Numbered from the stretch's first letter, positions 26,904-34,741 are shown. The stretch is 64,000 nucleotides of DNA from RBG-13-43-22 sp040755035 (GCA_040755035.1 JBFMBU010000082.1:43794-107793); one strand, 5' to 3'. Numbers and translations are program-made. Notes: generated by a model from the sequence alone, not told the origin.

Positions 26904-29357
26904 TTGACCGCCAAAAAAGTACAACGGAAAGAAAAAGAGGAGCCCCGCATCGGGGTCTATGTCTGCCATTGCGGTTTGAATATCGGCGGGGTGGTGGATT
27001 GTGAACAGGTCGCCGGATTTGCGGCAGATTTACCGGGTGTTGTTCTCTCCAAACATAATCTGTACACCTGCTCGGAACCGGGACAAGACTTGATCAAAAA
27101 AGACATTCAAGAACAGCGTTTGAACCGGGTGGTGGTGGCCTCCTGCACCCCCCGTTTGCATGAACCGACCTTTCGAGCCGCCTGCGAAGCCGCGGGATTA
27201 AACCCTTATCTCTTTGAAATGGCCAATATCCGGGAACACTGCTCCTGGGTCCATCTGCACGAAAAGGAAGCGGCTACGGAAAAGGCCAAGGACCTGGTGC
27301 GCATGGCCGTGGCCAGGGCCAGGCTGTTAGCGGCCCAGGAAACCTTTGAAGTCCCCGTGACCCGCAAGGCCCTGGTCATCGGCGGGGGAGTGGCCGGCAT
27401 TCAGGCCGCCCTGGACCTGGCCGACAGCGGGTATAAAGTCTATCTGGTGGAAAAAGAACCCAGCATCGGCGGTCGGATGGCTCAGATCGATAAGACCTTT
27501 CCGACCATGGATTGTTCCATATGCATTCTGGCCCCCAAGATGTCCGAAGCCGGAAGGCATCCCAACATCGAGCTCCTGACCCTGAGTGAGATCGAATTGG
27601 TGGAAGGGTATGTGGGGAACTTCACCGTTCAGGTCCGGCAAAAGGCCCGCTATGTTACCGATTCCTGTACGGCCTGCGGCGATTGTGCCAGGGTTTGCCC
27701 TCAGGTCGCCCCGGATGAATTCAATGCCGGTCTGTCCATGCGCCGGGCCATTTATATGTCCTTTGCCCAGGCCGTCCCCTCTACCTATCAGATCGACATG
27801 GACCTTTGCCTGAATAAGCACGGCATCGTGGCCTGTGACAAATGTTTTCAAGCCTGCCAGCGGCAGTGCGTGGATTATTCCCAAAAAGATCAAATCCTGA
27901 ACCTGGAGGTGGGAACCATCATCGTTGCCACCGGCGTGGACGTTTATGATCCCACGCCCTTGACCGAATTCGGCTACCGCAAATTCCCCAACGTCATCAC
28001 CAGCCTGGAATTCGAACGTCTGATCAATGCCGGGGGACCGTCGGGAGGGAACCTGATTCGTCCTTCGGACCAAAAGATCCCCAAGACCGTGGCCTTCCTG
28101 CAGTGTATCGGGTCCCGTTCCAAACGGTCCAATATTTATTGCAGCAATATCTGCTGCATGAATACGATTAAAGACGCCTTACTGATCAAAGAACACTGGC
28201 CGGAGACCAAAATTCTGGTTTTCTATATCGATATTCGGGCCTTTGGAAAAGGTTTCGAGGACCTTTTTCAGCGGGCCAGACGTGAAGGGGTCTCTTTTAT
28301 CCGCGGTGTTCCCGGGGAGATCATCGAAGACCCGGAAACCAGAAACCTGACCCTGATCGGCGAGGACACCCTGCTTTCCCAGCTCTATCGCTATGAAGCG
28401 GATATGGCCATCCTTTCCGTAGGCATCGAACCCAGGAAGGACAGCCAGGCTATTCAACGGCTGTTAAATCTCTCCTGCGCCTCGGACGGTTTTTTTCTGG
28501 AGGCTCATCCCAAACTGCGGCCGGTGGACACCCCCACCAGCGGTATTTTTTTAGCCGGCTGCGCCGAAGGACCGAAAGACATCAAGGATTCGGTGACCCA
28601 GGCCTGCGCCGCCGCTTCCCGGGCCAACATCCTTATGGCCCAGGGGAAGGTCAATGTGGAGGCCATTACCGCTGTAGTCGATGAGTCCCTCTGCACCGGG
28701 TGCGGTATGTGCGTCAAGGTCTGCCCCTATTCGGCCATCCGGCAGGACCCGGAAACCGGAATCGCCCAGGTGACCCAGGCCTCCTGTGCCGGGTGTGGGA
28801 CCTGTGTGGCTGAATGCCCCTTTTCGGCCATTACCCAGAGACATTTCACCGACCAGCAGATACTGGCCCAGATCGACGCCATCACGGAAGAGGCCCCGGA
28901 AACCAAAGTAGTGGCCTTCTGCTGCAACTGGTGCTCTTACGCCGGGGCTGATTTTGCCGGGGTCAGCCGTATGCAGTATCCGGCCCCGATCCGGATCATA
29001 CGGACCATGTGCTCGGGACGGATCAGCACCGAATTCATGGAATATGCCTTCCGCCGCGGCGCCGCGGCGGTCCTGGTTTCCGGGTGTCATATCAATGATT
29101 GCCATTATATCAATGCCAACCATCAAACGGAAAAACGGGTCAACCGGGTCTGGAAAAAAATGGAACGCCTCGGTCTGGATAAAAACCGGCTGCAATTGGC
29201 CTGGATCAGCGCCGCCGAAGGCAATATCTTCGCCCGCAAGGTAAAGGAAATGGACGAAATCATCCGTGGGGTGACGGCCGAGGAAATTGAAAAGACCAAG
29301 CAGGCCCTGGTGCCCAAGAAGAAGGGGAAAGAAGAAAGGTTGGGAGAGAAAGAATAA
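26904..29357 (+). CDS. hdrA: HdrA-like heterodisulfide reductase subunit fused to MvhD
   Basis: About 817 residues. The HdrA part has YVCHCGLNIGG, the FAD-binding VIGGGVAGIQAALDLADSG with EPSIGGRMAQIDKTFPTMDC, and cluster motifs CTACGDCARVCP, CDKCFQACQRQC, CTGCGMCVKVCP and CAGCGTCVAECP. The last ~140 residues (VVAFCCNWCSYAGADFAG, MCSGRISTEFMEYAF, SGCHINDCHY) are an MvhD domain, normally a separate subunit linking hydrogenase or formate dehydrogenase to HdrA. HdrA flavin can bifurcate electrons between ferredoxin and other acceptors. TTG at 26904 follows AAAAGGAG by 8 nt; an ATG at 26880 lies before that ribosome site. The gene links kor with hdrC and hdrB. Confidence 0.88.
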   Translation: MTAKKVQRKEKEEPRIGVYVCHCGLNIGGVVDCEQVAGFAADLPGVVLSKHNLYTCSEPGQDLIKKDIQEQRLNRVVVASCTPRLHEPTFRAACEAAGLNPYLFEMANIREHCSWVHLHEKEAATEKAKDLVRMAVARARLLAAQETFEVPVTRKALVIGGGVAGIQAALDLADSGYKVYLVEKEPSIGGRMAQIDKTFPTMDCSICILAPKMSEAGRHPNIELLTLSEIELVEGYVGNFTVQVRQKARYVTDSCTACGDCARVCPQVAPDEFNAGLSMRRAIYMSFAQAVPSTYQIDMDLCLNKHGIVACDKCFQACQRQCVDYSQKDQILNLEVGTIIVATGVDVYDPTPLTEFGYRKFPNVITSLEFERLINAGGPSGGNLIRPSDQKIPKTVAFLQCIGSRSKRSNIYCSNICCMNTIKDALLIKEHWPETKILVFYIDIRAFGKGFEDLFQRARREGVSFIRGVPGEIIEDPETRNLTLIGEDTLLSQLYRYEADMAILSVGIEPRKDSQAIQRLLNLSCASDGFFLEAHPKLRPVDTPTSGIFLAGCAEGPKDIKDSVTQACAAASRANILMAQGKVNVEAITAVVDESLCTGCGMCVKVCPYSAIRQDPETGIAQVTQASCAGCGTCVAECPFSAITQRHFTDQQILAQIDAITEEAPETKVVAFCCNWCSYAGADFAGVSRMQYPAPIRIIRTMCSGRISTEFMEYAFRRGAAAVLVSGCHINDCHYINANHQTEKRVNRVWKKMERLGLDKNRLQLAWISAAEGNIFARKVKEMDEIIRGVTAEEIEKTKQALVPKKKGKEERLGEKE

Positions 29358-29387
29358 CTTCAAACCTTTATTGAGAGGCCCCAATTG

Positions 29388-29744
29388 GTCATTCCGGCGG
29401 AAGCCGGAATCCAGGAGAAAAAAACAGTGTTTAAAATACCGGTTGTTTATATCCTGGCAAACAAAAAAAATGGTACCCTATATACCGGTGTGACTTCAGA
29501 TCTTGTTAGAAGGATCTGGGAGCACAAACACAATCTCGTAAAAGGATTTACTGAAAGGTATAAAATTCATACCCTTGTTTGGTATGAAGTTCATGATAAT
29601 ATGGAGTCGGCCATTGAGAGGGAAAAAAGGATAAAAGAATGGAAACGGAATTGGAAACTGGAATTGATAGAGAAAAACAATCCGGAATGGTGTGATTTGT
29701 CCGATACAATTATATGACTGGATTCCGGCTTTCGCCGGAATGAC
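29388..29744. mobile_element. putative mobile unit: R3 inverted repeats bounding a GIY-YIG gene
   Basis: The 27-bp left end 29388-29414 (starting GTCATTCCGGCGG) and the right end 29718-29744 are inverted copies with one mismatch. Between them is only the GIY-YIG gene, whose stop codon directly touches the right repeat. The unit lies between hdrA and hdrC. Each end is itself a palindrome (ATTCCGGC..GCCGGAAT). Related repeat sequence is at 32028-32160 and 39112-39300. Confidence 0.7.
29427..29717 (+). CDS. GIY-YIG endonuclease domain protein
   Basis: A 96-residue single-domain GIY-YIG nuclease-like protein of the UvrC-N/Slx1 superfamily: VVYILANKKNGTLYTGVTSD, the catalytic-type Arg in LVRRIWEHKH, a conserved WYE in TLVWYEVHD, and the Glu in AIEREKRIKEWKR. 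The GTG at 29427 is preferred because AGGAG at 29413-29417 is 9 nt upstream; that site is partly supplied by the flanking repeat. A longer frame from TTG at 29385 would only translate the repeat (VIPAEAGIQ). Its host operon carries hdr genes, to which it is unrelated. Confidence 0.85.
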   Translation: MFKIPVVYILANKKNGTLYTGVTSDLVRRIWEHKHNLVKGFTERYKIHTLVWYEVHDNMESAIEREKRIKEWKRNWKLELIEKNNPEWCDLSDTII

Positions 29745-29793
29745 GTGCTTTAACGGTTAAAGAGGGTAAAGGCCTTGTCAGGGAATAAGGGTT

Positions 29794-30261
29794 ATGATCC
29801 AAAGCATCTGGGAACTTTTTAATAAAGAAGACCTTTTTGAATGCTACCAGTGCGCCCGTTGCACCGGAAGCTGTCCGGCGGCCATGGTCATGAAGGGTTA
29901 CGGCCCGCGGGAGACACTGCTTCGCTGTTTGAATCTGGGCCAGGAGGCGGTTATTACCGACGAAAGGGTCTGGTACTGCACCACCTGTCATGTCTGTGAG
30001 GACCGTTGTCCGCAGGAGATCAATATCTCCGATATGCTGACGGCCATCTTTAATCTGGCCGCCCAACGGGGCAATCTCCCCGAGAAAATCAAATTCGGGG
30101 TGGATCTGATCGCCAAGACCGGCCGAAGTCTCATCGTCAACGAGAAGGTCTTAAAAGACCGGCAGAAACTATCCCTGCCAGCCCTGGATCCCTTGGATAT
30201 CGATGAGCTGGAAGGGATATTTAAAAAAACAGGACTGAATGAAGTGATTGATTTGAGTTAA
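29794..30261 (+). CDS. hdrC: HdrC-like 4Fe-4S protein
   Basis: A 155-residue protein with two cluster motifs, CYQCARCTGSCP and CTTCHVCEDRCP, the pattern of heterodisulfide reductase subunit C. HdrC relays electrons from HdrA to HdrB. It follows hdrA after the GIY-YIG insertion and precedes hdrB by about 125 bp that contain an inverted GGTTCCAAG / CTTGGAACC repeat and no gene. It is soluble; no membrane segment is seen. Confidence 0.85.
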   Translation: MIQSIWELFNKEDLFECYQCARCTGSCPAAMVMKGYGPRETLLRCLNLGQEAVITDERVWYCTTCHVCEDRCPQEINISDMLTAIFNLAAQRGNLPEKIKFGVDLIAKTGRSLIVNEKVLKDRQKLSLPALDPLDIDELEGIFKKTGLNEVIDLS

Positions 30262-30267
30262 AAAAAA

Positions 30268-30361
30268 CAGGATTCAAGGTTCCAAGAGGTCAAGAAGAAG
30301 ATAAAGTAATGGATTTTTCCTTCAACTCTGGAACCCTTGGAACCTCGACCCCTTGAACCCT
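30268..30361. repeat. inverted GGTTC-type repeat between hdrC and hdrB
   Basis: TTCAAGGTTCCAAGAGGTCAA at the left and the inverted CTTGGAACCTCGACCCCTTG at the right form an imperfect hairpin. A similar unit (CAAGGTTTCGAGGGGTCAAG) appears at 60733-60752. It lies in the intergenic part of the hdr operon. Confidence 0.45.
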
Positions 30362-30385
30362 TTATTTTTTCTTTAAGTGAGTTTC

Positions 30386-31285
30386 ATGAAATTTGCATTT
30401 TTTTTAGGATGTGTCATCCCGGTCAAGTATCCGGGATTTGAAAAGGCCACACGGGAAGTCATGCAGGCCCTGGATATCGAATTGGTGGACCTGCCTTTTT
30501 CCTGCTGCCCGGCACCGACCAATATGAAGCTGGCCCATTACGACACCTGGCTGGCCCTGGGGGCCCGCAACCTTTGTCTGGCGGAAGAGGCCGGCCTGCC
30601 GATCCTGGCCATGTGCAATGGTTGCATTAACACCCTCAAAGAAGTCAATCTGACCTTGAAAGAAGATAGTCGAAGGCGGGAACAGGTCAACCAGGCCCTG
30701 GAAGGAACCGGTCACCGCTTTAAGGGGACCATTGAAGTCAAACACCTCTTGGATGTTTTATATAAGGATATCGGACTGGAGCGGATTGCCGAAAAGGTCC
30801 GCCGTCCCTTAGAGGGCATCAGGATCGGCTGCCATTACGGCTGTCACCTCTATCGTCCTCCCCGGCTAATGTATCCCGACGAGTTGTCTGAAGCGGCCAG
30901 TTATGTCCCGGTGAGCATGGACCAGATCCTTGAGGTCCTGGGGGCCCATCCGACCCAGTATTCCAGGAAGTTCCTCTGTTGCGGATCGGCACTGGGGACC
31001 AATATCGACGCCCAGGCGGCCAATGAAATCACCCGGGAAAAACTCCAGCACATGAAAAAACACCGCATCGAGGCCGTTTCCGTGGCCTGCCCTTCCTGTT
31101 TTACCCAATTCGACCGGGGGCAGATGATGCTGGAAAGAAAGTATCATGACGGATTCAACCTGCCGACCCTTTATATCGCCCAGCTTTTAGGGCTGGCCTT
31201 CGGTTTAGAAAAGGCCAATCTGGGGCTGGGAGACCACCGTATCAGCCTCCAGCCTATGTTGGACCGGATCGCGGGGGCTTCTTGA
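30386..31285 (+). CDS. hdrB: HdrB-like heterodisulfide reductase subunit
   Basis: A 299-residue protein with both CCG-type cysteine-rich domains: FSCCPAPTNMKL with MCNGCINT in the first, and FLCCGSALGTN with ACPSCFTQFD in the second. HdrB carries noncubane Fe-S clusters that reduce a disulfide substrate. The organism shows no methanogenic genes, so the real acceptor is unknown; the family in sulfate reducers is tied to flavin-based electron flow. ATG 30386 is chosen; a GTG lies at 30377. The stop overlaps the -35 box of the next gene. Confidence 0.87.
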   Translation: MKFAFFLGCVIPVKYPGFEKATREVMQALDIELVDLPFSCCPAPTNMKLAHYDTWLALGARNLCLAEEAGLPILAMCNGCINTLKEVNLTLKEDSRRREQVNQALEGTGHRFKGTIEVKHLLDVLYKDIGLERIAEKVRRPLEGIRIGCHYGCHLYRPPRLMYPDELSEAASYVPVSMDQILEVLGAHPTQYSRKFLCCGSALGTNIDAQAANEITREKLQHMKKHRIEAVSVACPSCFTQFDRGQMMLERKYHDGFNLPTLYIAQLLGLAFGLEKANLGLGDHRISLQPMLDRIAGAS

Positions 31286-31310
31286 CAAAAGGCAACTTGA
31301 TATCTATAAT
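31282..31310 (+). promoter_or_regulatory. perfect sigma-70 promoter of the selenoprotein gene
   Basis: TTGACA (31282-31287) and TATAAT (31305-31310) are exactly 17 bases apart, a full consensus match, 130 bases before the HesB-like gene. The -35 box overlaps the hdrB stop codon. Confidence 0.85.
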
Positions 31311-31440
31311 ATAAACCTAAGCGAAAAGATGAGATTTTTTCTCTCACTTTCGATACCCACAATTTCAAAAAGGTTTGGTTAGTATTTATCATTAAATTTT
31401 TGGAAACGAAACAGAGAAACTTTTCTGGAAAGGAAACACC

Positions 31441-31758
31441 ATGTTAACTGTTACGGAAGCGGCCCAGACGGCCATTAAGGACCATTTTGAAAAACAAAAT
31501 CTGAAATCTCCCATTCGGATATTCTTAAGCCAAGGGGGCTGATCAGGGCCTTCACTGGCCCTGGCTCTGGATGAGTCAAAACAAACCGATGATGTTTATG
31601 ATATCAATGGAATCACCTATCTGATCGACAAGACCCTGGTTGAGCAGACCAAGGAAGTCAAAGTCGATTTTGTCAATTATAACGGCCGTTCCGGATTTTC
31701 CGTGTCTTCGGCCATAAGTTTGGGTGGAGGCTCCTGCGGCACTTCCTGCAGCTGTTAA
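31441..31758 (+). CDS. HesB/IscA-like selenoprotein (in-frame UGA = selenocysteine)
   Basis: Read through the TGA at 31540-31542, the frame gives 105 residues: MLTVTEAAQTAIKDHF, then IRIFLSQGG-U-SGPSLALAL, SKQTDDVYDINGITYLIDK, and a C-terminus GGGSCGTSCSC. The residue before SGPSLALAL is cysteine in ordinary HesB-like proteins of this type, so Sec34 replaces a conserved Cys. The sequence on both sides of the TGA belongs to the same A-type carrier fold (Fe-S cluster biogenesis). A 7-bp perfect hairpin starts 2 nt after the TGA. A consensus promoter and a strong terminator frame the gene, so it is a one-gene unit. HesB-like selenoproteins are known in anaerobic deltaproteobacteria. Confidence 0.85.
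31540..31563 (+). promoter_or_regulatory. putative bacterial SECIS element
   Basis: Directly after the TGA (31540-31542), CAGGGCC (31544-31550) and GGCCCTG (31557-31563) pair perfectly around the 6-nt loop TTCACT. Position just 3' of the UGA inside the coding region is where SelB-binding hairpins occur in bacteria. Confidence 0.65.
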
Positions 31759-31830
31759 AAAATAAAACGTTCGGCGTTAAGCGTTCGTCGTTCGGCGAAA
31801 AACATCTAACAATTTTTGGATCATATTTAA

Positions 31831-31863
31831 AAAAGGGCGGGAGAATATCCCGCCCTTTTTTTT
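31831..31863 (+). terminator. rho-independent terminator, likely bidirectional
   Basis: GGGCGGGA (31835-31842) and TCCCGCCC (31848-31855) form a stem with loop GAATA, preceded by an A run and followed by eight T. It ends the selenoprotein transcript and could also stop minus-strand reading from serA. Confidence 0.85.
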
Positions 31864-31887
31864 CAGACGACGTAATAATTGCATTTA

Positions 31888-31930
31888 GGTAAACACCAGG
31901 CTTTGCCGGGGGACTCCCAAAGTTTGACTT
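31888..31930 (+). repeat. R4 repeat, copy 1
   Basis: The 43-bp unit starting GGTAAACACCAGG and containing GGGGGACTCCCAAAGTT recurs in opposite orientation at 46108-46150 with 3 mismatches. Both copies are intergenic. Confidence 0.6.
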
Positions 31931-32027
31931 TTAAGGGAATAGGGGGTTGGTAATATGTGGAAAAAGAGTATCAATAAATTTTCCAATACCTGGTCAGAGA
32001 TATTTTTTGAGAATGAATCAACCTCTG

Positions 32028-32160
32028 AAACGTCATTCCGGTCGGTCGGTTCCACCGACCTCCATTTTCAGACCTCCGAAGGAGGACGAGCGAAAGCCGG
32101 AATCCAGGAACTTTTCCGAACTTTGAAAAAACCTGGACCCCGGCTTTCGCCGGGGAGACG
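32028..32160. repeat. R3-type palindromic repeat, extended copy
   Basis: It starts CGTCATTCCGGTCGG and ends GGCTTTCGCCGGGGAGACGG, with GAAAGCCGGAATCCAGG in the middle, the same words as the ends of the GIY-YIG unit at 29388-29744. No gene is inside. Confidence 0.55.
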
Positions 32161-32319
32161 GCTTTAAGGGGTTTGGGTTTTGTTTTTAAGCCCCTTTGAG
32201 GGGCTAATATTTTCAAGCCTCCGGATTTGCCGGAGGTATTTGATTTTAAATCCTAAACAGGAATCTGCCAGCAGAAACAATCCTTCGCCGAACAACGAAT
32301 GCTCAACGCCGAACGGTCT

Positions 32320-33900
32320 TTACAATTCCAGCGGCAACGCTTTCTTCACCGAAGGCAGGGAGGTAAGTTCTTTCAAAGCCGCTGCGGGAACCACCTGGTC
32401 AGTGGTCAGGAGAATGATATTCCCCCCTTTTTCCTTTTCCTGGCCCACCTGCATCCGTTCGATGTTGATTCCGTGTTTGCCCAGGGTCAGGCCGATACCT
32501 CCGATGACCCCGGGTTTGTCTTCATTATTGATCAAAAGCATGTGCCCTTCTGGGATGGCCTCAAAACGAAAGTCATTCAACCGAACGATCCGCGGCTCAT
32601 ACTTGCCGAAGAGGGTCCCTGAGACAGAGCTTTCCATTTTCTGGGTTTTAACCCTCAAGGTGATCAGATTCAGGAAATCATCCGCCGTATCACTTTTTGA
32701 TTCCAGAACCCGGATACCACGATCTCGAGCCAGAATCGGGGCGTTGACGAAATTAACCACATCCTTCAGCATGGGGGTCAAGAGGCCCTTGAGCACGGAG
32801 ACGGTCATGGCCTTGGTGTCGAAGGCGGCCACCTCACCCAGATATTCAATAGTAACATCCGTCATGGCACCTTCCAGGATTTGGGATTGAAAGGCACCCA
32901 TCCGTTCGGCCAAAACCAGATAGGGTTTGACCTGTTCCAGAAGATTAGCGCTGACCGAGGGGACATTGACCGCATTTTTGATGACCCCGTTCAGCAGGTA
33001 ATCCACCATCTGCTCGGCCACGGCCACGGCCACATTCACCTGGGCTTCGCTGGTGGAGGCCCCCAGATGCGGGGTGCAGATAAAGTTATCCATTCCCAGC
33101 AGAGGACATTCCCCCGGGGGTTCGGTCTCAAAGACATCCAGGGCCGCCCCTCCGATTTTGCCGCTTTTCAACCCCTCTAACAGGGCTTTTTCATCGACAA
33201 TACCGCCACGGGAGGCATTGACGAGCATCACGCCCTCTTTCATTTTAGCAATGGCCTCGGCGTTGATCAGACCGAGGGTTTCTTTGGTCTTGGGGGTATG
33301 GATGGTGATGAAATCGGCCCGTTGATAAAGTTGATCCAGGGAAACCGGCTCGATCCCCTGGGCCAGTAAAATATCGGGTTGGATAAAGGGGTCATAAGCC
33401 ACGACCTGCATCTTCAACCCCTTGGCCCGGTCGGCGACGATACTGCCGATTTTCCCCATGCCGATGATCCCCAGGGTCTTGTTAAAAATCTCCTTGCCCT
33501 GAAATTTTTTCTTTTCCCATTTTTTGCCTTTCAGGGAGGCGGTGGCCTGGGGGATATTCCGGGCCAGGGCCAAAAGCAATGAAATGGCATGTTCGGCCGT
33601 GGTAACGGTGTTGCCTTCCGGGGTATTCATGACCACGATGCCCCGTTGGGAAGCGGCCGGAATATCCACGTTGTCCAGACCGATACCGGCCCGGCCCACT
33701 ACCTTCAGTTGGTCGGCGGCGGCGATGATCTCGGCCGTGACCTTGGTGGCGCTGCGAATGACCAGACCGTCATAGTCCTTGATAATGGCCTTTAATTCCT
33801 CCGGGGTCAGACCGGTTTTGACGTCCACTTCGATTCCGTCGGCCTGTTGAAAAATTTCCACCCCTTTTTCCGATAGATTGTCACTGATTAATACTTTCAT
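32320..33900 (-). CDS. serA: D-3-phosphoglycerate dehydrogenase
   Basis: A 526-residue long-form enzyme. The NAD-binding motif GIIGMGKIGSIVADRAKGL and the substrate region NASRGGIVDEKALLEGL, with LDVFETEPP, are of the D-2-hydroxyacid dehydrogenase family. The C-terminal third holds the intervening (ASB) domain and an ACT domain (NNEDKPGVIGGIGLTLGKHG), which in the family senses serine. It makes 3-phosphohydroxypyruvate, the first step of serine synthesis. Monocistronic, cytosolic. Confidence 0.95.
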   Translation of the reverse strand: MKVLISDNLSEKGVEIFQQADGIEVDVKTGLTPEELKAIIKDYDGLVIRSATKVTAEIIAAADQLKVVGRAGIGLDNVDIPAASQRGIVVMNTPEGNTVTTAEHAISLLLALARNIPQATASLKGKKWEKKKFQGKEIFNKTLGIIGMGKIGSIVADRAKGLKMQVVAYDPFIQPDILLAQGIEPVSLDQLYQRADFITIHTPKTKETLGLINAEAIAKMKEGVMLVNASRGGIVDEKALLEGLKSGKIGGAALDVFETEPPGECPLLGMDNFICTPHLGASTSEAQVNVAVAVAEQMVDYLLNGVIKNAVNVPSVSANLLEQVKPYLVLAERMGAFQSQILEGAMTDVTIEYLGEVAAFDTKAMTVSVLKGLLTPMLKDVVNFVNAPILARDRGIRVLESKSDTADDFLNLITLRVKTQKMESSVSGTLFGKYEPRIVRLNDFRFEAIPEGHMLLINNEDKPGVIGGIGLTLGKHGINIERMQVGQEKEKGGNIILLTTDQVVPAAALKELTSLPSVKKALPLEL

Positions 33901-34019
33901 GAAAACCTCTTTTCAGATGATAGATTCTTACGCAAAAGTCTGATTTAAAAATAATTCTTTTATCAATTTGTCGAAGCAAAGTCAATTTGTTAAAGTATTT
34001 CCTGGAAAAATTCAAACGA

Positions 34020-34412
34020 TTATCGGCAATATTCCTGCTCCAATCCGAAAGCGGAAGACATAAATTCAAAATCTTTGTCGCAATGAAGGACTGTAGCCTT
34101 TTTATAGGCAGCGGCCCCTATCAGCAAGTCTGTAGTCGGGATGTTTTTCCCCTGCCTGTCTCCGCGGAAGCCCCATTCCCCGGCCCTTTCAAAAACCCCG
34201 CTATCCAAATCGATCTGAGGAAGGGCTAAAAGGGCTTCCTTAAGAGAAATCTGTTGCTTTTGATGGAGTGGGCCTCTGATTATTTCAACGACCACGACCC
34301 CGCAGGTGACCGCCTCTTCCCGCTTTAAAATTTCCCTTACTCTCTCTTTAACGGAGGGGGAGCCTTGGGGCCGAAGGTATTCTATCCAGGCTGAACTGTC
34401 AATGAGGTACAT
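34020..34412 (-). CDS. vapC: VapC-type PIN-domain ribonuclease toxin
   Basis: A 130-residue PIN domain: MYLIDSSAWIEYLR with Asp5, VVVVEIIRG with the second acidic residue, TTDLLIGAAAYKKA with the third and HCDKDFEFM with the fourth, so the Mg2+ site looks complete. VapC toxins cut specific RNAs, often tRNA. The start overlaps the antitoxin gene by 14 bases, so the pair is coupled. Confidence 0.88.
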   Translation of the reverse strand: MYLIDSSAWIEYLRPQGSPSVKERVREILKREEAVTCGVVVVEIIRGPLHQKQQISLKEALLALPQIDLDSGVFERAGEWGFRGDRQGKNIPTTDLLIGAAAYKKATVLHCDKDFEFMSSAFGLEQEYCR

Positions 34413-34611
34413 CGGTCCTTCTTAGGGATAAAAAATCTTTTAAGTTGAAAGCCAAATCCACCTTTCCTTCCAACTCAATCAATTGGCGTGCTTTGCGCCT
34501 TCTGATAAATTCATCCAGGGCTATTTCCACGGTATCTTTGATGGTCCTGGCCCCGGAGAGTTTCTTGGCTTCCTGAAGAAGGTCCTCTTTAATGGCTAAA
34601 GTGGTTCTCAT
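34399..34611 (-). CDS. vapB: VapB-type antitoxin
   Basis: A 70-residue protein with a ribbon-helix-helix-like N-terminus (MRTTLAIKEDLLQEAKKLSG), a helix TIKDTVEIALDEFIRRRKAR, and a C-terminal toxin-binding tail (DLAFNLKDFLSLRR). This fits VapB antitoxins of the MRTT(L)xI type. It should neutralise VapC and repress the operon through the operator just upstream. Confidence 0.85.
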   Translation of the reverse strand: MRTTLAIKEDLLQEAKKLSGARTIKDTVEIALDEFIRRRKARQLIELEGKVDLAFNLKDFLSLRRTDVPH

Positions 34612-34613
34612 TT

Positions 34614-34662
34614 ATGCCTCCATAAGGCATTTTTATTTACATCTTATTCTGTGCCTCCATAA
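34614..34662 (-). promoter_or_regulatory. probable VapBC operator
   Basis: Just upstream of vapB, ATGCCT (34614-34619) and AGGCAT (34625-34630) form an inverted repeat, and TGCCTCCATAA is repeated directly at 34615-34625 and 34652-34662. Paired sites of this kind suit cooperative autoregulation by the antitoxin complex. Confidence 0.55.
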
Positions 34663-34682
34663 TTGTCAAGCACAGCCTGAGG

Positions 34683-34717
34683 GCAAAAAAAACCCCGGAG
34701 GGTTGCCCCTCCGGGGT
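34683..34717 (-). terminator. rho-independent terminator of the beta-barrel gene
   Basis: CCCCGGAGGG (34693-34702) pairs with CCCTCCGGGG (34707-34716); the minus-strand copy is followed by eight T. It lies 25 bases after the stop of the minus-strand outer-membrane gene. Confidence 0.85.
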
Positions 34718-34741
34718 CAGGGTTGCTAATTTCAGATGAAA

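Larger units (their letters stand above)
31768..32315. repeat. inverted GTTCGGCG repeats flanking an intergenic block
   Basis: The 32-bp sequence at 31768-31799 (CGTTCGGCGTT...TTCGGCGAA) recurs inverted at 32284-32315 with 3 mismatches. Between them are the terminator, an R4 unit and an R3-type repeat. The 560-bp gap from 31759 to 32319 carries these and no gene that I can support. Confidence 0.55.

Noticed and set aside
29385..29426. Longer N-terminus for the GIY-YIG protein (VIPAEAGIQ...)
   Set aside because: These codons are the flanking palindromic repeat; a GTG at 29427 with a proper ribosome site is a better start.
31441..31542. HesB-like gene read as a pseudogene with a premature stop
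   Set aside because: The frame stays open and family-like after the TGA, the TGA replaces a Cys position, and a hairpin follows it, which together fit selenocysteine.
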